64,000 nucleotides of DNA, from assembly GCA_001319865.1 (NCBI GenBank), contig BBSL01000309.1, positions 84,234 through 148,233 on the forward strand, read 5' to 3'. The number at the start of each line of letters is the position of its first letter. Position 1 is the stretch's first letter. This document shows positions 17,515 to 26,147 of the stretch, one piece after another. This stretch comes from Burkholderia sp. E7m39 (GTDB lineage: Bacteria > Pseudomonadota > Gammaproteobacteria > Burkholderiales > Burkholderiaceae). The position numbers and the translations under genes are program-made. The notes beneath the pieces were generated by a model. The model worked only from the letters and a program-made list of their open reading frames with translations. It had not been told where the DNA came from and did not search any database.

Positions 17515-19974
17515 TCAGTCGAGAGTCATCATTTCGGCGAGGTAGCCCTCGCGCCAGTTCGCCGCCCCGGACGTGACGTGCCTGTCGAGCACGGCCTGAG
17601 CGCGGCCATCCGAGCGCAACACGGCGAGCGTCTCCTTGGGGAAGCTCGCCTGCAGCATGCGTGTCTGGTCCGGCGTTACCCACAGGTAGTCGCGATTCGG
17701 CGCAGCTTCGACGATCATCTGGATCTGGTCGAGCGTGAGACCGAACTTGTCGCGATACAGATGCAGGTTGTTCTTCGCATCCGGATTGGGCAAGTAGATG
17801 ATGTTCGGGATGTTTTCCTTGAGCACCTCGAAGTCGGCGATGCGCGCGACCTGCGCGAGCGACTGCGTGGCCATCATCAGCGTGGCGTTCAGCTTGCGGA
17901 TCGTTACCGCCCAGACCTCCAGGCGCTTGTAGAAGCGCTCGTTCTGGAAGAAAAAGCCCGCCTCTTCCACCTCGATGACCGTGTAGCGCTTGCCATCCAG
18001 CCATTGCGCGATCCGGTAGAACGCGTAATCCATGAACAGCGCGGCGGCGACCGGGAAGTTGTTGAACAGATCGCCCATTTCGATGGAAAGGTCATCGGAC
18101 AGCGTAAACGCATCCTCAACGTGATCGAAGAACCGGCCGTTCTTTTCGCCGTTCGTCCAGACAGCAAGCCGTTCACGAAGCTCGATGGATAGCATCGTGG
18201 TCAGGTAGGACAGCGTCCAGAATTCAGCGCCGTAGCCGTCGCCGAGCGTGCTGACTGCCTCGAAAATCTCCCGCTCCTGGGTCTTGTCGCAGCGGAAGGT
18301 ATCGTCCTCAATGGCCATCTGCACCCATTCGGCGACGTAGGAATAGTGCCGCTTGTCGCACAGAAGCGATAACGGATTGACGGACGTCGCAGCTTCAAAG
18401 CGTCCCGTCGCGTCAATGAACCGTCCACCGGCAAGCACGGTCGGTATGCGCGTTGAACGGTCCTTGTCGAAGCGCACGCGGCGGGCGCCGTGGCGGCCCG
18501 TCTGCGACATGAGGAAGTTGAGCATGATCGACTTGCCCATGCCGATCGGACCCAGCACGAGCAGGTGCGAGGCACCGCCCGGTCGGTGGAGATTCACACG
18601 CTGCAACGTCTTGTGGCGCGTGGGCAGCATCGTCAGCGGTCCCGTCTTCTGGCCCGATTGCTGTGTCAGCCACGCGTTGACCGCGCTGCCTTCCGCCACA
18701 CTACGCACGGGTGCAATATCGGATACTGCGGGCGTCTCAACGAACTGCAGCCGCTTCTGCTTGTCCCAGCGGCCCGGCAGCGTGGTGTTCCAGGCTGCCG
18801 CGAGGTTGTCCTTTTCAAGCACCACACCGAATCCCGCATTGCCAATCTTGCCAACCACTTCGCGCGTCGCGTCGTCGCATTCCTCGACGGTATCGCCGTA
18901 GACGATCACCGAGATGTTGGCGAACCCATACTGCTGACCTTCCGCCGTGATCTTCGCGAGCGCGTCCTCTGCCTCTTCCGCGAGCATCATCCGGCCTTTA
19001 TCGTTCTTCTGCTCTTCCTTGGAGAAGAAGGCCTTGATGATTGCCATCGGATTGAACGCGGCGATCTTGTAGAAGCTGCGGATCTTGTCGATGTACTGCT
19101 TCGCTTTGTTTGTGTCCAGGAAGCGGAACATCACGCAGATATCGAGCTCTGCATCGACTTCGGACAGCACGTCAAGCGCCGCCTCCTGGAAACCCATCCA
19201 TTCCTTGACGGCCACGATCTTTGCGAAGCGCGTGCCATGCGCCGATTCAAACATCAGGTGCTCGGCGCCATAGAGGACGGTGCTTTCGGTCAGATGCGTG
19301 TCCAGCATCGTGACGGGATAACGTACACGGCGCGGCGGCACGGACGGGTTGGCCGTCTGGTGCAGATACGACAACATGTTCTGCAGTTCAAGCCGCTTCG
19401 CCTTGAGACGGGTTACACCGCCCTTGAACGCATCAAGAATTGACTCAAAGCGCTTGATGTCCGACGTCATGCGCTCAAGGTCGAAAACAAAGGCGCTTCG
19501 GGCGAAGAACGTGTCTTTTGCTGTCTCAACGAGGGCGGGTAACATCGACTTCCCGCCCACCGTCATGTGATACGCAACTTTCTCGAACACCTTGTTGATG
19601 CCGGTTTCTGGCGTGTAGGCGAGCGACAGCGAATGCGCGTTGCGGAAATACTTCCCGCTGCTCACATGATTGCGGTTGATCCGGTCCACGTACGCGTCGA
19701 TGTCCGACGCGAAAGCCCCGTCGATGGCGCCCTGCACGCGTCGATGGGAAAGCCGCCACCACGCCGTAATCCGGTGGTCGAAGTTCTTGCACGCGTTGTC
19801 AAGGTTGTCACGCACCGACGAGATGTCGTCAGCGTTGGGCGAGTCGGCATCCACGCCTTCGAAGGTGTAGCACGTGAGCAGCGACCCGTCCTTGTCGAGA
19901 ACAAGCTCGGGCGTGACCATCGTCGCCCACGGCGCGATCTCCTGTACCGGTCGGCGGACAAATCGTTTCAGCAT
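17515..19974 (-). CDS. virB4: VirB4/TrbE T4SS ATPase
   Basis: 819 aa. Walker A GPIGMGKS near residue 474 and a Walker B-like VIEVEEAGFFF near 664, followed by ATQSLAQVARI and the PNIIYLPNPDA segment, all typical of VirB4/TrbE. The Walker B has Glu-Val-Glu-Glu where most family members have an Asp-Glu pair, which is unusual but hydrophobic strand and acidic residues are kept. VirB4 powers pilus biogenesis and substrate transfer at the inner membrane. Overlaps virB3 by 7 bp. Confidence 0.92.
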   Translation of the reverse strand: MLKRFVRRPVQEIAPWATMVTPELVLDKDGSLLTCYTFEGVDADSPNADDISSVRDNLDNACKNFDHRITAWWRLSHRRVQGAIDGAFASDIDAYVDRINRNHVSSGKYFRNAHSLSLAYTPETGINKVFEKVAYHMTVGGKSMLPALVETAKDTFFARSAFVFDLERMTSDIKRFESILDAFKGGVTRLKAKRLELQNMLSYLHQTANPSVPPRRVRYPVTMLDTHLTESTVLYGAEHLMFESAHGTRFAKIVAVKEWMGFQEAALDVLSEVDAELDICVMFRFLDTNKAKQYIDKIRSFYKIAAFNPMAIIKAFFSKEEQKNDKGRMMLAEEAEDALAKITAEGQQYGFANISVIVYGDTVEECDDATREVVGKIGNAGFGVVLEKDNLAAAWNTTLPGRWDKQKRLQFVETPAVSDIAPVRSVAEGSAVNAWLTQQSGQKTGPLTMLPTRHKTLQRVNLHRPGGASHLLVLGPIGMGKSIMLNFLMSQTGRHGARRVRFDKDRSTRIPTVLAGGRFIDATGRFEAATSVNPLSLLCDKRHYSYVAEWVQMAIEDDTFRCDKTQEREIFEAVSTLGDGYGAEFWTLSYLTTMLSIELRERLAVWTNGEKNGRFFDHVEDAFTLSDDLSIEMGDLFNNFPVAAALFMDYAFYRIAQWLDGKRYTVIEVEEAGFFFQNERFYKRLEVWAVTIRKLNATLMMATQSLAQVARIADFEVLKENIPNIIYLPNPDAKNNLHLYRDKFGLTLDQIQMIVEAAPNRDYLWVTPDQTRMLQASFPKETLAVLRSDGRAQAVLDRHVTSGAANWREGYLAEMMTLD

Positions 19975-20279
19975 GGCAGGTCCTGATCAAAGCCATAGGG
20001 CCGTTTGAACCGCGCGGAAAATTTCGTCGACGGCAGCGGCTCGTGCATGTCTGGATAGTGGTTGTAGACGAGCATGACGTCCCGCCACCATGGGTCCCGG
20101 TTACTCTTCCAGCGCAAAACCCAGTGGATCACTATCCCCACCGGGAGAAACGCGAAGGTCATGCTCGAGTAGCAGAGCAGCAGCGTGAGGGTGCCGTTCG
20201 CAATCGCGAGGCCACGGTCCGCACCGCCCATCTGGCGCGGCAGCGACAGGCCGCGGCTGACTTTCGTCGGCTTACGCAC
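19968..20279 (-). CDS. virB3: VirB3/TrbD-like T4SS membrane protein
   Basis: 103 aa starting at a GTG at 20279. One hydrophobic hairpin near residues 27-55 (LTLLLCYSSMTFAFLPVGIVIH) and the conserved WWRDVMLVY patch. Size, position between virB2 and virB4, and overlaps on both sides identify it as VirB3/TrbD. Confidence 0.85.
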   Translation of the reverse strand: MRKPTKVSRGLSLPRQMGGADRGLAIANGTLTLLLCYSSMTFAFLPVGIVIHWVLRWKSNRDPWWRDVMLVYNHYPDMHEPLPSTKFSARFKRPYGFDQDLPC

Positions 20280-20652
20280 AGGTGTACGTGACGCCGAGGT
20301 GGTTCTTCACGATGTTGACAGCGCACGCAGCAAGGCCCAGGCCGACGAACACGGATGAGATCAACTTGCCGATTGTGCTTTCCGAACTGGCGATCGCAAC
20401 TGCGCCAACGATGATCAGCACGACACCAATGCCGTACAGCCAGGGGCCGCTGATATAGGCCTGGATGAGGCAGATGACGTCCGTTGCCGAACCGAGGTCG
20501 CTCAGGCTCACGGCCGATGCCAGCGGCGGAAAGAATGCCAGGCACGCGGCGATGATGGTTGAGCTGATTTCCCGACGGCTGAGAAACCGACGGTATGCAA
20601 CGTTTCCGACGGCACGCAGTCGCGACTGGACAGACTTGAGGCACTTCTTCAT
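20272..20652 (-). CDS. virB2: VirB2/TrbC-like major pilin
   Basis: 126 aa: a long signal sequence with an ASA-type cleavage site after about residue 47, then a short mature pilin with two hydrophobic helices (YGIGVVLIIVGAVAIA and ISSVFVGLGLAACAVNI) and two cysteines. This is the VirB2/TrbC plan. It has AGGAG 7 bp upstream of the ATG. Confidence 0.85.
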   Translation of the reverse strand: MKKCLKSVQSRLRAVGNVAYRRFLSRREISSTIIAACLAFFPPLASAVSLSDLGSATDVICLIQAYISGPWLYGIGVVLIIVGAVAIASSESTIGKLISSVFVGLGLAACAVNIVKNHLGVTYTCA

Positions 20653-20670
20653 TGAACAGCTCCTGTTAGC

Positions 20671-21726
20671 TTAAAAAACGCGGTTGAGGACATAGTCCCC
20701 ATCCTTGAACCCCTTGATCTCGACGATCTCGGAAACGTGGCGCAGTCCGCCGTCCTTCCTTCGCTTCATGTGGACGACATAGTTGAAGCAGTCGGCAATT
20801 GACTTGCGCATGTCTGTGAGTTCCATCCGGCCGCCCGATGGGATACCCAGCATCGCGAGACTTTCCAGACGGCTTAGCCCGATGCGCGCATTGTTTGCGT
20901 GGATTGAACCGAGCCCTCCATCGTGGCCGGTGCTCAGTGCTTGAATGAAGTCATAGGCCTCCGCGCCGCGCACCTCACCGACAACGATGCGGTCAGGACG
21001 GAAGCGAAGACACAACGCGACGAGCTCCCGTGTGGTGACGCCCTTGTCGGCGTTCGACAGGAAGCGCACGAGATTCGGCACGCGCATTTTGAGTTCCATC
21101 GTGTCCTCGATGGTGATCACGCGTTCGTCTTCTGGAATCTGCTGTGCAAGAGCGTTGAGGAACGTTGTCTTCCCGCTTGATGTCCCGCCCGCGACGAGGA
21201 TGTTTTTTCGCTGCCGGACAAGTTCCGACAACGCGGCCATCAAGGCTTCATTCTCGATACCCGGGAAGAACAGCTCATCGTTGGTCTGTTCCTCTTTTGC
21301 ATTCATCCGCGAGAACGCGCCCATCTGCACATAATCGGTAAAGGACAGTTGTCGATCGCTGTGCTTACGGATCGACAGGGCATGTCCATCGATTGCCGTT
21401 GGACGCATGACAGCGGCGATGCGAAGTCCTTTGTGACCGGCGTTGATAATGCCTTGTGAGGTACCCGCTCTCGCGGACTTCTCGACCGATGCAGCGAGCG
21501 AAAATATCGCGCCATTGAGCGTGGCCTGATTCAGGGTGAGATTGAGGCGATGCATCTGCCCGCGTCGCTCAATCCAGACATTGTCGAAGTTGTTCACCAT
21601 GATTTCGGCGACGTCATGCGCTTCGAAGTATTCGCGCAGCGGGCTAACCGACGCGAAGAACATCTGCACCGCACTCTCTTCGAGCGGGCGCACCTTGAGC
21701 AGGGGATTTTCGGTAGCTTCGGACAT
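20671..21726 (-). CDS. virB11: VirB11/TrbB T4SS traffic ATPase
   Basis: 351 aa. Walker A GGTSSGKTT near residue 180, Asp box ITIEDTMEL, Walker B LRFRPDRIVVGEVRG and His box GHDGGLGSIHANN are all intact, as in hexameric VirB11/TrbB ATPases that switch the T4SS between pilus assembly and DNA transfer. First gene of the T4SS operon, with box promoter P3 about 130 bp upstream. Confidence 0.93.
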   Translation of the reverse strand: MSEATENPLLKVRPLEESAVQMFFASVSPLREYFEAHDVAEIMVNNFDNVWIERRGQMHRLNLTLNQATLNGAIFSLAASVEKSARAGTSQGIINAGHKGLRIAAVMRPTAIDGHALSIRKHSDRQLSFTDYVQMGAFSRMNAKEEQTNDELFFPGIENEALMAALSELVRQRKNILVAGGTSSGKTTFLNALAQQIPEDERVITIEDTMELKMRVPNLVRFLSNADKGVTTRELVALCLRFRPDRIVVGEVRGAEAYDFIQALSTGHDGGLGSIHANNARIGLSRLESLAMLGIPSGGRMELTDMRKSIADCFNYVVHMKRRKDGGLRHVSEIVEIKGFKDGDYVLNRVF

Positions 21727-21852
21727 GCTGCTATTTTTCAGGCTGCAGTGACCTGTAGCAGACCGAAAGACCGATCAAATCAATGAGCTTTTGCAGATTC
21801 GTTGCGCGCGGTGCTGCCTGAACATGTCATGCAGCGCGGCGATGCCGTAATC

Positions 21853-21916
21853 AGTCAGCCGAGCCGGCTCAGGTCACTAACCCGAAATGGTGCTGTAAAA
21901 CGTATAGCTTTCCGGG
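21853..21916 (-). promoter_or_regulatory. box promoter P3 of the T4SS operon (with CCGGCT palindrome)
   Basis: Box CCCGAAATGGT (21881-21891), 14-bp spacer, AGCTTTCCGGG (21906-21916). The 22-bp interval to a weak -10-like CTGACT (minus strand) contains CCTGAGCCGGCTCGG. The right arm is perfect and the left has three mismatches. Lies in the divergent region between virB11 and the 21983 gene. Confidence 0.6.
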
Positions 21917-21982
21917 TAACGCTGCGCTCCGGTGTGTGGTGTAGGATTCGCCCCACGACGCTTTCTTGAATACATTGACACG

Positions 21983-22447
21983 ATGGCCCGAACGATTCCG
22001 TTTGCACGAACCGCGGCAGCGGCGCGTGCGCGTCGAAACAAGACCCTCCTGCTACCGATGCCGCGCGCCGAAGTCGACCGGCTCTGTCTGCAGGTTCATA
22101 TCGCGCTGGACGCCATGCGGCGGGGCATGGGCAATGCCGGAGCGGCGCAGACCCTTTGCCAGGCAATGATCCTCACCGGGTTACTGGCAGAGGCGGGCTA
22201 CGGTGAGGCCACCTTCGAACAGATGCGAGACGCCGAGAACGTCATCTCAGCGGCCTTCGATCGCGGCAGGGACTCTGGGGTGTGGTCGCTGGACGAGGAC
22301 GGCTTCCGGCAGTTCGCTACGATCGTCTCAACCTACGACAGGCAGTTGCGTCGGGCGCCGCTCGCGGCTGTAGCCGATGCGAGCGACCGCCTTGAGCGCT
22401 TTCGCGCCGGTGAGTCACTCGACCAGATGGCGCGCAAGCGCGCCTAG
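21983..22447 (+). CDS. conserved plasmid protein (often labelled Fis-family regulator)
   Basis: 154 aa from the ATG at 21983; the longer frame to 21932 lies in regulatory DNA. Helical throughout: a basic N terminus (ARTIPFARTAAAARARRNK), a GNAGAAQTLCQAMILTGLLAEAG segment, and DRLERFRAGESLDQMARKRA at the end. Relatives on Burkholderia plasmids are sometimes called Fis-family regulators, but I see no clear helix-turn-helix. Divergent from the T4SS operon, so a regulatory role is possible. Confidence 0.6.
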   Translation: MARTIPFARTAAAARARRNKTLLLPMPRAEVDRLCLQVHIALDAMRRGMGNAGAAQTLCQAMILTGLLAEAGYGEATFEQMRDAENVISAAFDRGRDSGVWSLDEDGFRQFATIVSTYDRQLRRAPLAAVADASDRLERFRAGESLDQMARKRA

Positions 22448-22456
22448 ATGTCAACG

Positions 22457-22933
22457 TCACGGGGATGCGCGGTGGCGACGCGGTCGCCGGCCTTTTGCAG
22501 CGCGCTTCGCAGAGATTCGCCGGTCCGGGCCAAGCTCGCTCCTGAGCCAGTCGACGGCGGCTGTCGGGTGGCCCTCCAGATATTCAACGCAGGATTCAAC
22601 GGCATGGGTGTCCGCGAGCTGTTGCCCGATTTCGACGGGCACACCGCCGCACACGATGAGCACGCCCCTGCCCGCGACGACGAGCTTGAGCGGTCTTCCA
22701 GAATGCACGAGGCCCAGACGAAACTGCGGCTCGTCCGCCGCGTTGGCCGAAGACACCACATCGACCGACGAGTCCGGGTCCGACATGCTTTGCCACAGGG
22801 AATGCATCTCGGTCGCGTCGCTCTCGAGCAGTTCCGATGCGCGGTCAAAGCCCTCGCTGACTTTCTCGACGGTACGATGCCGCGGATCAATGAGATAGGA
22901 CAAGAACATCCGCCGTCCCCGAAACCCGTTCAT
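22457..22933 (-). CDS. hypothetical protein
   Basis: 158 aa (150 aa if started at the second ATG, 22909). Contains RPLKLVVAGRGVLIVCGGVPVEIG, a short beta-rich core, and a very basic C terminus (AKRAAKGRRPRRHRASP), suggesting nucleic-acid binding. No family recognised. Converges on the preceding plus-strand gene with 9 bp between stops. Confidence 0.5.
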   Translation of the reverse strand: MNGFRGRRMFLSYLIDPRHRTVEKVSEGFDRASELLESDATEMHSLWQSMSDPDSSVDVVSSANAADEPQFRLGLVHSGRPLKLVVAGRGVLIVCGGVPVEIGQQLADTHAVESCVEYLEGHPTAAVDWLRSELGPDRRISAKRAAKGRRPRRHRASP

Positions 22934-23068
22934 TACAGCCTAGCAAGCGCCTCGCCGCGCAAAAAGTCACGGCAATCGCCTGTTTGCCAGAGCAACGGAA
23001 TGACCTGAATCCGCGTTCCCGGGGCACCGTTATACTCCGCAGCACGACAACTACGAGAATACTCGTCC

Positions 23069-23377
23069 ATGAAGGGAAAAATCGCCGACGGCGAAGCGCG
23101 TGACCGGCTCATCATCTGGATTCGCCGGCGTATGGAAGAGTTTGGCATTACGCCGCAAGCGCTCGCCGACTCAATCCAGCACGATCTCGATCACCCCCCG
23201 CTCTACCGCGATGCGCGAGGCAACGAATGGAACGGCCTTGGCGACACGCCGCAATGGTTGCGCGCCGCTCGGAACGCGGGCGTCGATCCGGGCTTTTTTC
23301 GCATAACTGCGCCCGCTGAACCGCCGAGTGAGGACGGCAAAAAGATCGATCCACGGCAGCTCGATCTCTTTGCATGA
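23069..23377 (+). CDS. H-NS-like DNA-binding protein (C-terminal domain type)
   Basis: 102 aa. The segment YRDARGNEWNGLGDTPQWL (about residues 46-64) matches the H-NS C-terminal DNA-binding consensus, an aromatic-rich strand followed by WxGxGxxPxWL, and continues with a helix (RAARNAGVDPGFF). The N-terminal half is a short helix rather than the usual long coiled coil. H-NS-like proteins on plasmids silence AT-rich foreign DNA and limit the cost of carriage. A relatively AT-rich stretch follows directly. Confidence 0.7.
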   Translation: MKGKIADGEARDRLIIWIRRRMEEFGITPQALADSIQHDLDHPPLYRDARGNEWNGLGDTPQWLRAARNAGVDPGFFRITAPAEPPSEDGKKIDPRQLDLFA

Positions 23378-23558
23378 CGCGATGGCGCAAGCTTTTGGGC
23401 GCGCGTAGAGCCAAAAGCCTGGCATCAATGCGCCCTCACGGGTTCAAGGTACAGTGGCCGCAATATGGACTGTCCCTTGCATATTATCTCAATACATAAA
23501 AATATTCGGGCTGATGCTGGCTCGGCATGCGCATTTTGTTGCAATTTATACAATAGGA

Positions 23559-23576
23559 ACCTGAGCCGGCTCAGGT
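23559..23576. promoter_or_regulatory. perfect palindrome ACCTGAGCCGGCTCAGGT
   Basis: An 18-bp perfect palindrome. Its core GAGCCGGCTC recurs in box promoters P2, P3, P8 and P11, always in the interval between box and -10. Size and symmetry are like KorB/KorA-type plasmid operators. Immediately upstream is a possible plus-strand -10, TATACAAT. Confidence 0.6.
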
Positions 23577-23752
23577 CCCTTTTGGCCAACCGGAGCAGTT
23601 TCGCTCAGGCGGTAACGTGCGCAAGCGCTTGAAATCATTAACTATTCTCTGCCGACGTGCGCCCGGCGGCGTCGATACGGCCTTGTGCAACGCGTGCAAT
23701 CGATCTTCAGCCCCTCCGAATAAAAAAACCCCGGCGCGCGGCCGGGGTTTTG
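23577..23752 (+). ncRNA. candidate small RNA
   Basis: A plus-strand transcript from the TATACAAT element at about 23547 through the palindrome would meet the terminator at 23730-23748 after about 190 nt. The stretch contains no ATG on this strand and no gene on the same strand follows. Inferred from promoter, operator and terminator only. Confidence 0.3.
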
Positions 23753-23755
23753 TTA
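23723..23755. terminator. bidirectional terminator
   Basis: CCCCGGC-GCGC-GGCCGGGG flanked by A7 on one side and TTTTGTT on the other. Ends the 25079-23778 operon and any plus-strand transcript from 23555. Confidence 0.85.
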
Positions 23756-23777
23756 AGGGAATGAACAACATCGTTCG

Positions 23778-25079
23778 CTAACAGATCACTTCGACCATCT
23801 CGCCGAATGGCGCCTTCTTCGCCCGCTTGAGCGGCGTCGTCGACGCCCACAGGACCGGATAGTCGGGCGGGTCGTCTGGGAAACGACCGTCCATGTCGGT
23901 GAGATAGACCAAGAACGCAGGACGGATGCCCTCTTTCGCAAGCCGTTCGAATGGCTCAACGAATGAGGTTCCACCGCCACCGCGCACAGGCAACAGATCG
24001 ACCGCGTCGCCGCGCTCGAAGACCTGCATCTGCGTCACGCGCGTATTGCAATCCATCACGATCAGCCGGCGCGGCTGCACACCGGCGTTCACTGCAATGA
24101 TTTCCGCGGCAAACTGCGCCTGAGTCTCATCCCACACCGAACCGCTGGAGTCGCGCACAAACACGGCATCGCCAACTGCCGGTTCGTTCAGCGACGGCAG
24201 ATACAGGCCCATGTGCAGATACCGGCGATTCGGCATCGCGAAGGTGTAGTCAGTCGGCGACGATTCCTGCGCAAAACGATGCAGGATCGGACGCCAGTCG
24301 ACAACGGGTTCAACAGCATCCGTCACCATCGCTTGCAGTGCACCGGGCAGCGAGCCGCGCATCTTTGCCGCTTTCGCGGCCTGCAGCACGGCCACCTTCC
24401 AGTCAGCCTCTTTCAACGCCTTGTCATCGCCGGTGTACTGGCGAACCTCGCCACAGGAGGGAGCAGTTTCGGGAGCCGAGCCAGGGTCGGGATTGGCGGA
24501 CGGTGTGTTCGCGCCGTTCGCGGTTGAGGACTGCGGCGGGCTGTTGCCCCCGGATGCACTGTCAGGCTGCTTCGGCTGTGAAGCCGACTGCTGGCCAGAC
24601 TGTGCATCCGGTTTGCCACCGTCCTGCTTGCCCTTCCCTTGCCCGTTTTGCTGCTTTTGCTGCTTTTGCTGCTTCTCCCTCTGCCGCTTCTCCTGCGCGA
24701 GGATGCCATAGATCTCTTCGGCCGACTTGCCCTTGAAGCGCGTATCGACAAGCGTGCCCTTTGGTAGCAGCATGCCTGCCTCAAGCACGATCGGATTGAT
24801 CGCATAGTCACATGCGTCATTCCAGAGCTTCGGATCGCGATCGCCCTGACGCCAGCAGTGGCCATTGGCCACGTGCAGAACTTCGTGCGCCAGGACACCA
24901 CGTGTCTCAAGATCGTTCAGACCGCCGAGATACGCCGGGTTGTAGCCCAGCGACTCGCCGTCAGTCCAGAACGTCTTGCACGACGCGTCTTCGACCACCT
25001 TCAGTCGAAGCGCGAGCGCGCCGAAAAACGGCTGATCGAGTACGAGCGCCGTACGCTGTTTCGAGATTCGCGGGTCCAT
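23778..25079 (-). CDS. VWA-like metallopeptidase-domain protein (DUF2201)
   Basis: 433 aa from the ATG at 25079 (GAGG five bases upstream). The N-terminal third has the zinc-binding motif HEVLHVANGH near residue 70 and the NDACDYAIN segment of the DUF2201 metallopeptidase-like domain. A low-complexity Gln/Lys/Ser linker (about 155-225) follows, then a VWA-like domain with VRDSSGSVWDE (a MIDAS-like DxSxS) and LTDMDGRFPDDPP. Such proteins pair with MoxR-type AAA ATPases, as here (gene at 27167). Overlaps its upstream neighbour. Substrate unknown. Confidence 0.85.
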   Translation of the reverse strand: MDPRISKQRTALVLDQPFFGALALRLKVVEDASCKTFWTDGESLGYNPAYLGGLNDLETRGVLAHEVLHVANGHCWRQGDRDPKLWNDACDYAINPIVLEAGMLLPKGTLVDTRFKGKSAEEIYGILAQEKRQREKQQKQQKQQNGQGKGKQDGGKPDAQSGQQSASQPKQPDSASGGNSPPQSSTANGANTPSANPDPGSAPETAPSCGEVRQYTGDDKALKEADWKVAVLQAAKAAKMRGSLPGALQAMVTDAVEPVVDWRPILHRFAQESSPTDYTFAMPNRRYLHMGLYLPSLNEPAVGDAVFVRDSSGSVWDETQAQFAAEIIAVNAGVQPRRLIVMDCNTRVTQMQVFERGDAVDLLPVRGGGGTSFVEPFERLAKEGIRPAFLVYLTDMDGRFPDDPPDYPVLWASTTPLKRAKKAPFGEMVEVIC

Positions 25080-25086
25080 GGACACC

Positions 25087-26037
25087 TCATGCAACCAGGC
25101 GCAGCAGCGGCGTCTGCTCCGGCTGGACGATCGTCCCGACCGGCGCGAACGCCGACTCGCGATCCACCATCGGCTCCGGCGTCGTACCCATGAATGCAGC
25201 CATCAGCCCCTCGATTTCCGAGGCTTTTGCCGCGACCTGCGAGCGCAGCACGTTCGACTCCTTCAGATCCGCACCTGTATGCACGGCGAGGTGACGCTTC
25301 GCCTGCTCGAGGATGTGATTAAGCTTCGGATCGTTCGAGAAGTTCAGCTTCGGCAGAAGGTCGCACAGTTCGCGCACGTTGTTCGTGACGTCGAGGCGAA
25401 CGTTCGTCGCGCCGTAAAGGCGATCGGCAAGCTTCGAGACCGCTTCGAAAAGACGACCAACGAGATCACTGTTTGCCGTCGATATCGATGCGAGCACGTG
25501 CTGATCGATCTCGGTACGAAGGCCGGTCAGCACATCGGGCGGCAGATCAACGCCGAACTGGCTGGCGTCCGGGAACGGCAGGACCGAGAGCTTGACGCCG
25601 AACTTGCCCGACATCGCGGCAAGCGTCGGATAGTCCGCCTCGTTGTACAGGTCCTTCTGCTCTTCGCGTGCCTTTTCCTTCAGGTCCAGATAGTCCGTCA
25701 GGAAAACCGACACGGCCAGCTCGAACTCGTCTTTCATCTTGCGCAGCTGATCGGCGACGTCCATGTAGATCATCGTCGGCAGCAGACGCACACCCAGCTG
25801 GTCATACTGCAGGGTGTGGGCGTAGTAGTAGGAGCGGATGCGATTGCCGATCGAGATCACTTCGTGATAGCTCGGCGCGTGTTCAGGCAACAGACGCTTG
25901 TTGAAACGGCCGATGCCCTTGGTATGGTGCTTCGCCTCGACGGCTTCAGTCGCTTTCATGTCGAAGCGGCGACCCTGCCAGGCGGAGACGGTGACAGACG
26001 AGAGCATGACTTTCGACTTCAGTTCGGTGATGTTCAT
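25087..26037 (-). CDS. conserved protein of the MoxR/VWA operon (DUF3150-like)
   Basis: 316 aa, soluble, helical. The N terminus LSSVTVSAWQGRRF and the PFPDASQFGVDLPPDVL segment suggest DUF3150, a family found in phage and plasmid operons with AAA ATPases and DUF2201 proteins. The assignment is from memory of the pattern. It lies between the ATPase and the VWA-like gene. A terminator-like hairpin stands 50 bp before its start. Confidence 0.6.
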   Translation of the reverse strand: MNITELKSKVMLSSVTVSAWQGRRFDMKATEAVEAKHHTKGIGRFNKRLLPEHAPSYHEVISIGNRIRSYYYAHTLQYDQLGVRLLPTMIYMDVADQLRKMKDEFELAVSVFLTDYLDLKEKAREEQKDLYNEADYPTLAAMSGKFGVKLSVLPFPDASQFGVDLPPDVLTGLRTEIDQHVLASISTANSDLVGRLFEAVSKLADRLYGATNVRLDVTNNVRELCDLLPKLNFSNDPKLNHILEQAKRHLAVHTGADLKESNVLRSQVAAKASEIEGLMAAFMGTTPEPMVDRESAFAPVGTIVQPEQTPLLRLVA

Positions 26038-26077
26038 GGATGACTCCAGAAAAGATAGGGAATGGATTCAGCGGAAA

Positions 26078-26111
26078 GAAAAAACCACGGGCCGCGCGTG
26101 GCGGGCCGTGG
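26078..26111 (-). terminator. terminator-like hairpin inside the ATPase operon
   Basis: CCACGGCCCGC-CACGC-GCGGCCCGTGG and a T-run on the minus strand, between the ATPase stop and the next gene's ribosome site. It should reduce expression of the distal genes. Confidence 0.7.
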
Positions 26112-26147
26112 CAGCAGAAAAGACAGGTGCAGCGGGAAGAGGCGGGG

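Larger units (their letters stand above)
23378..23777. other. intergenic region, 400 bp
   Basis: No protein gene seen. Contains an AT-richer stretch (about 23455-23556), a perfect 18-bp palindrome (23559-23576), a possible small RNA (23577-23752) and a bidirectional terminator (23730-23748). Confidence 0.6.

Noticed and set aside
18490..19443. Plus-strand frame of 317 aa opposite virB4
   Set aside because: Shadow of a confirmed VirB4 ATPase.
23778..25079. Cobaltochelatase or nitric-oxide reductase activation VWA protein
   Set aside because: The HExxH-type motif and neighbouring genes fit the DUF2201 family; no such enzymes are encoded nearby.
25078..26043. Plus-strand frame of 321 aa opposite the DUF3150-like gene
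   Set aside because: Composition of a shadow; the minus-strand frame fits its operon with overlaps and a ribosome site.
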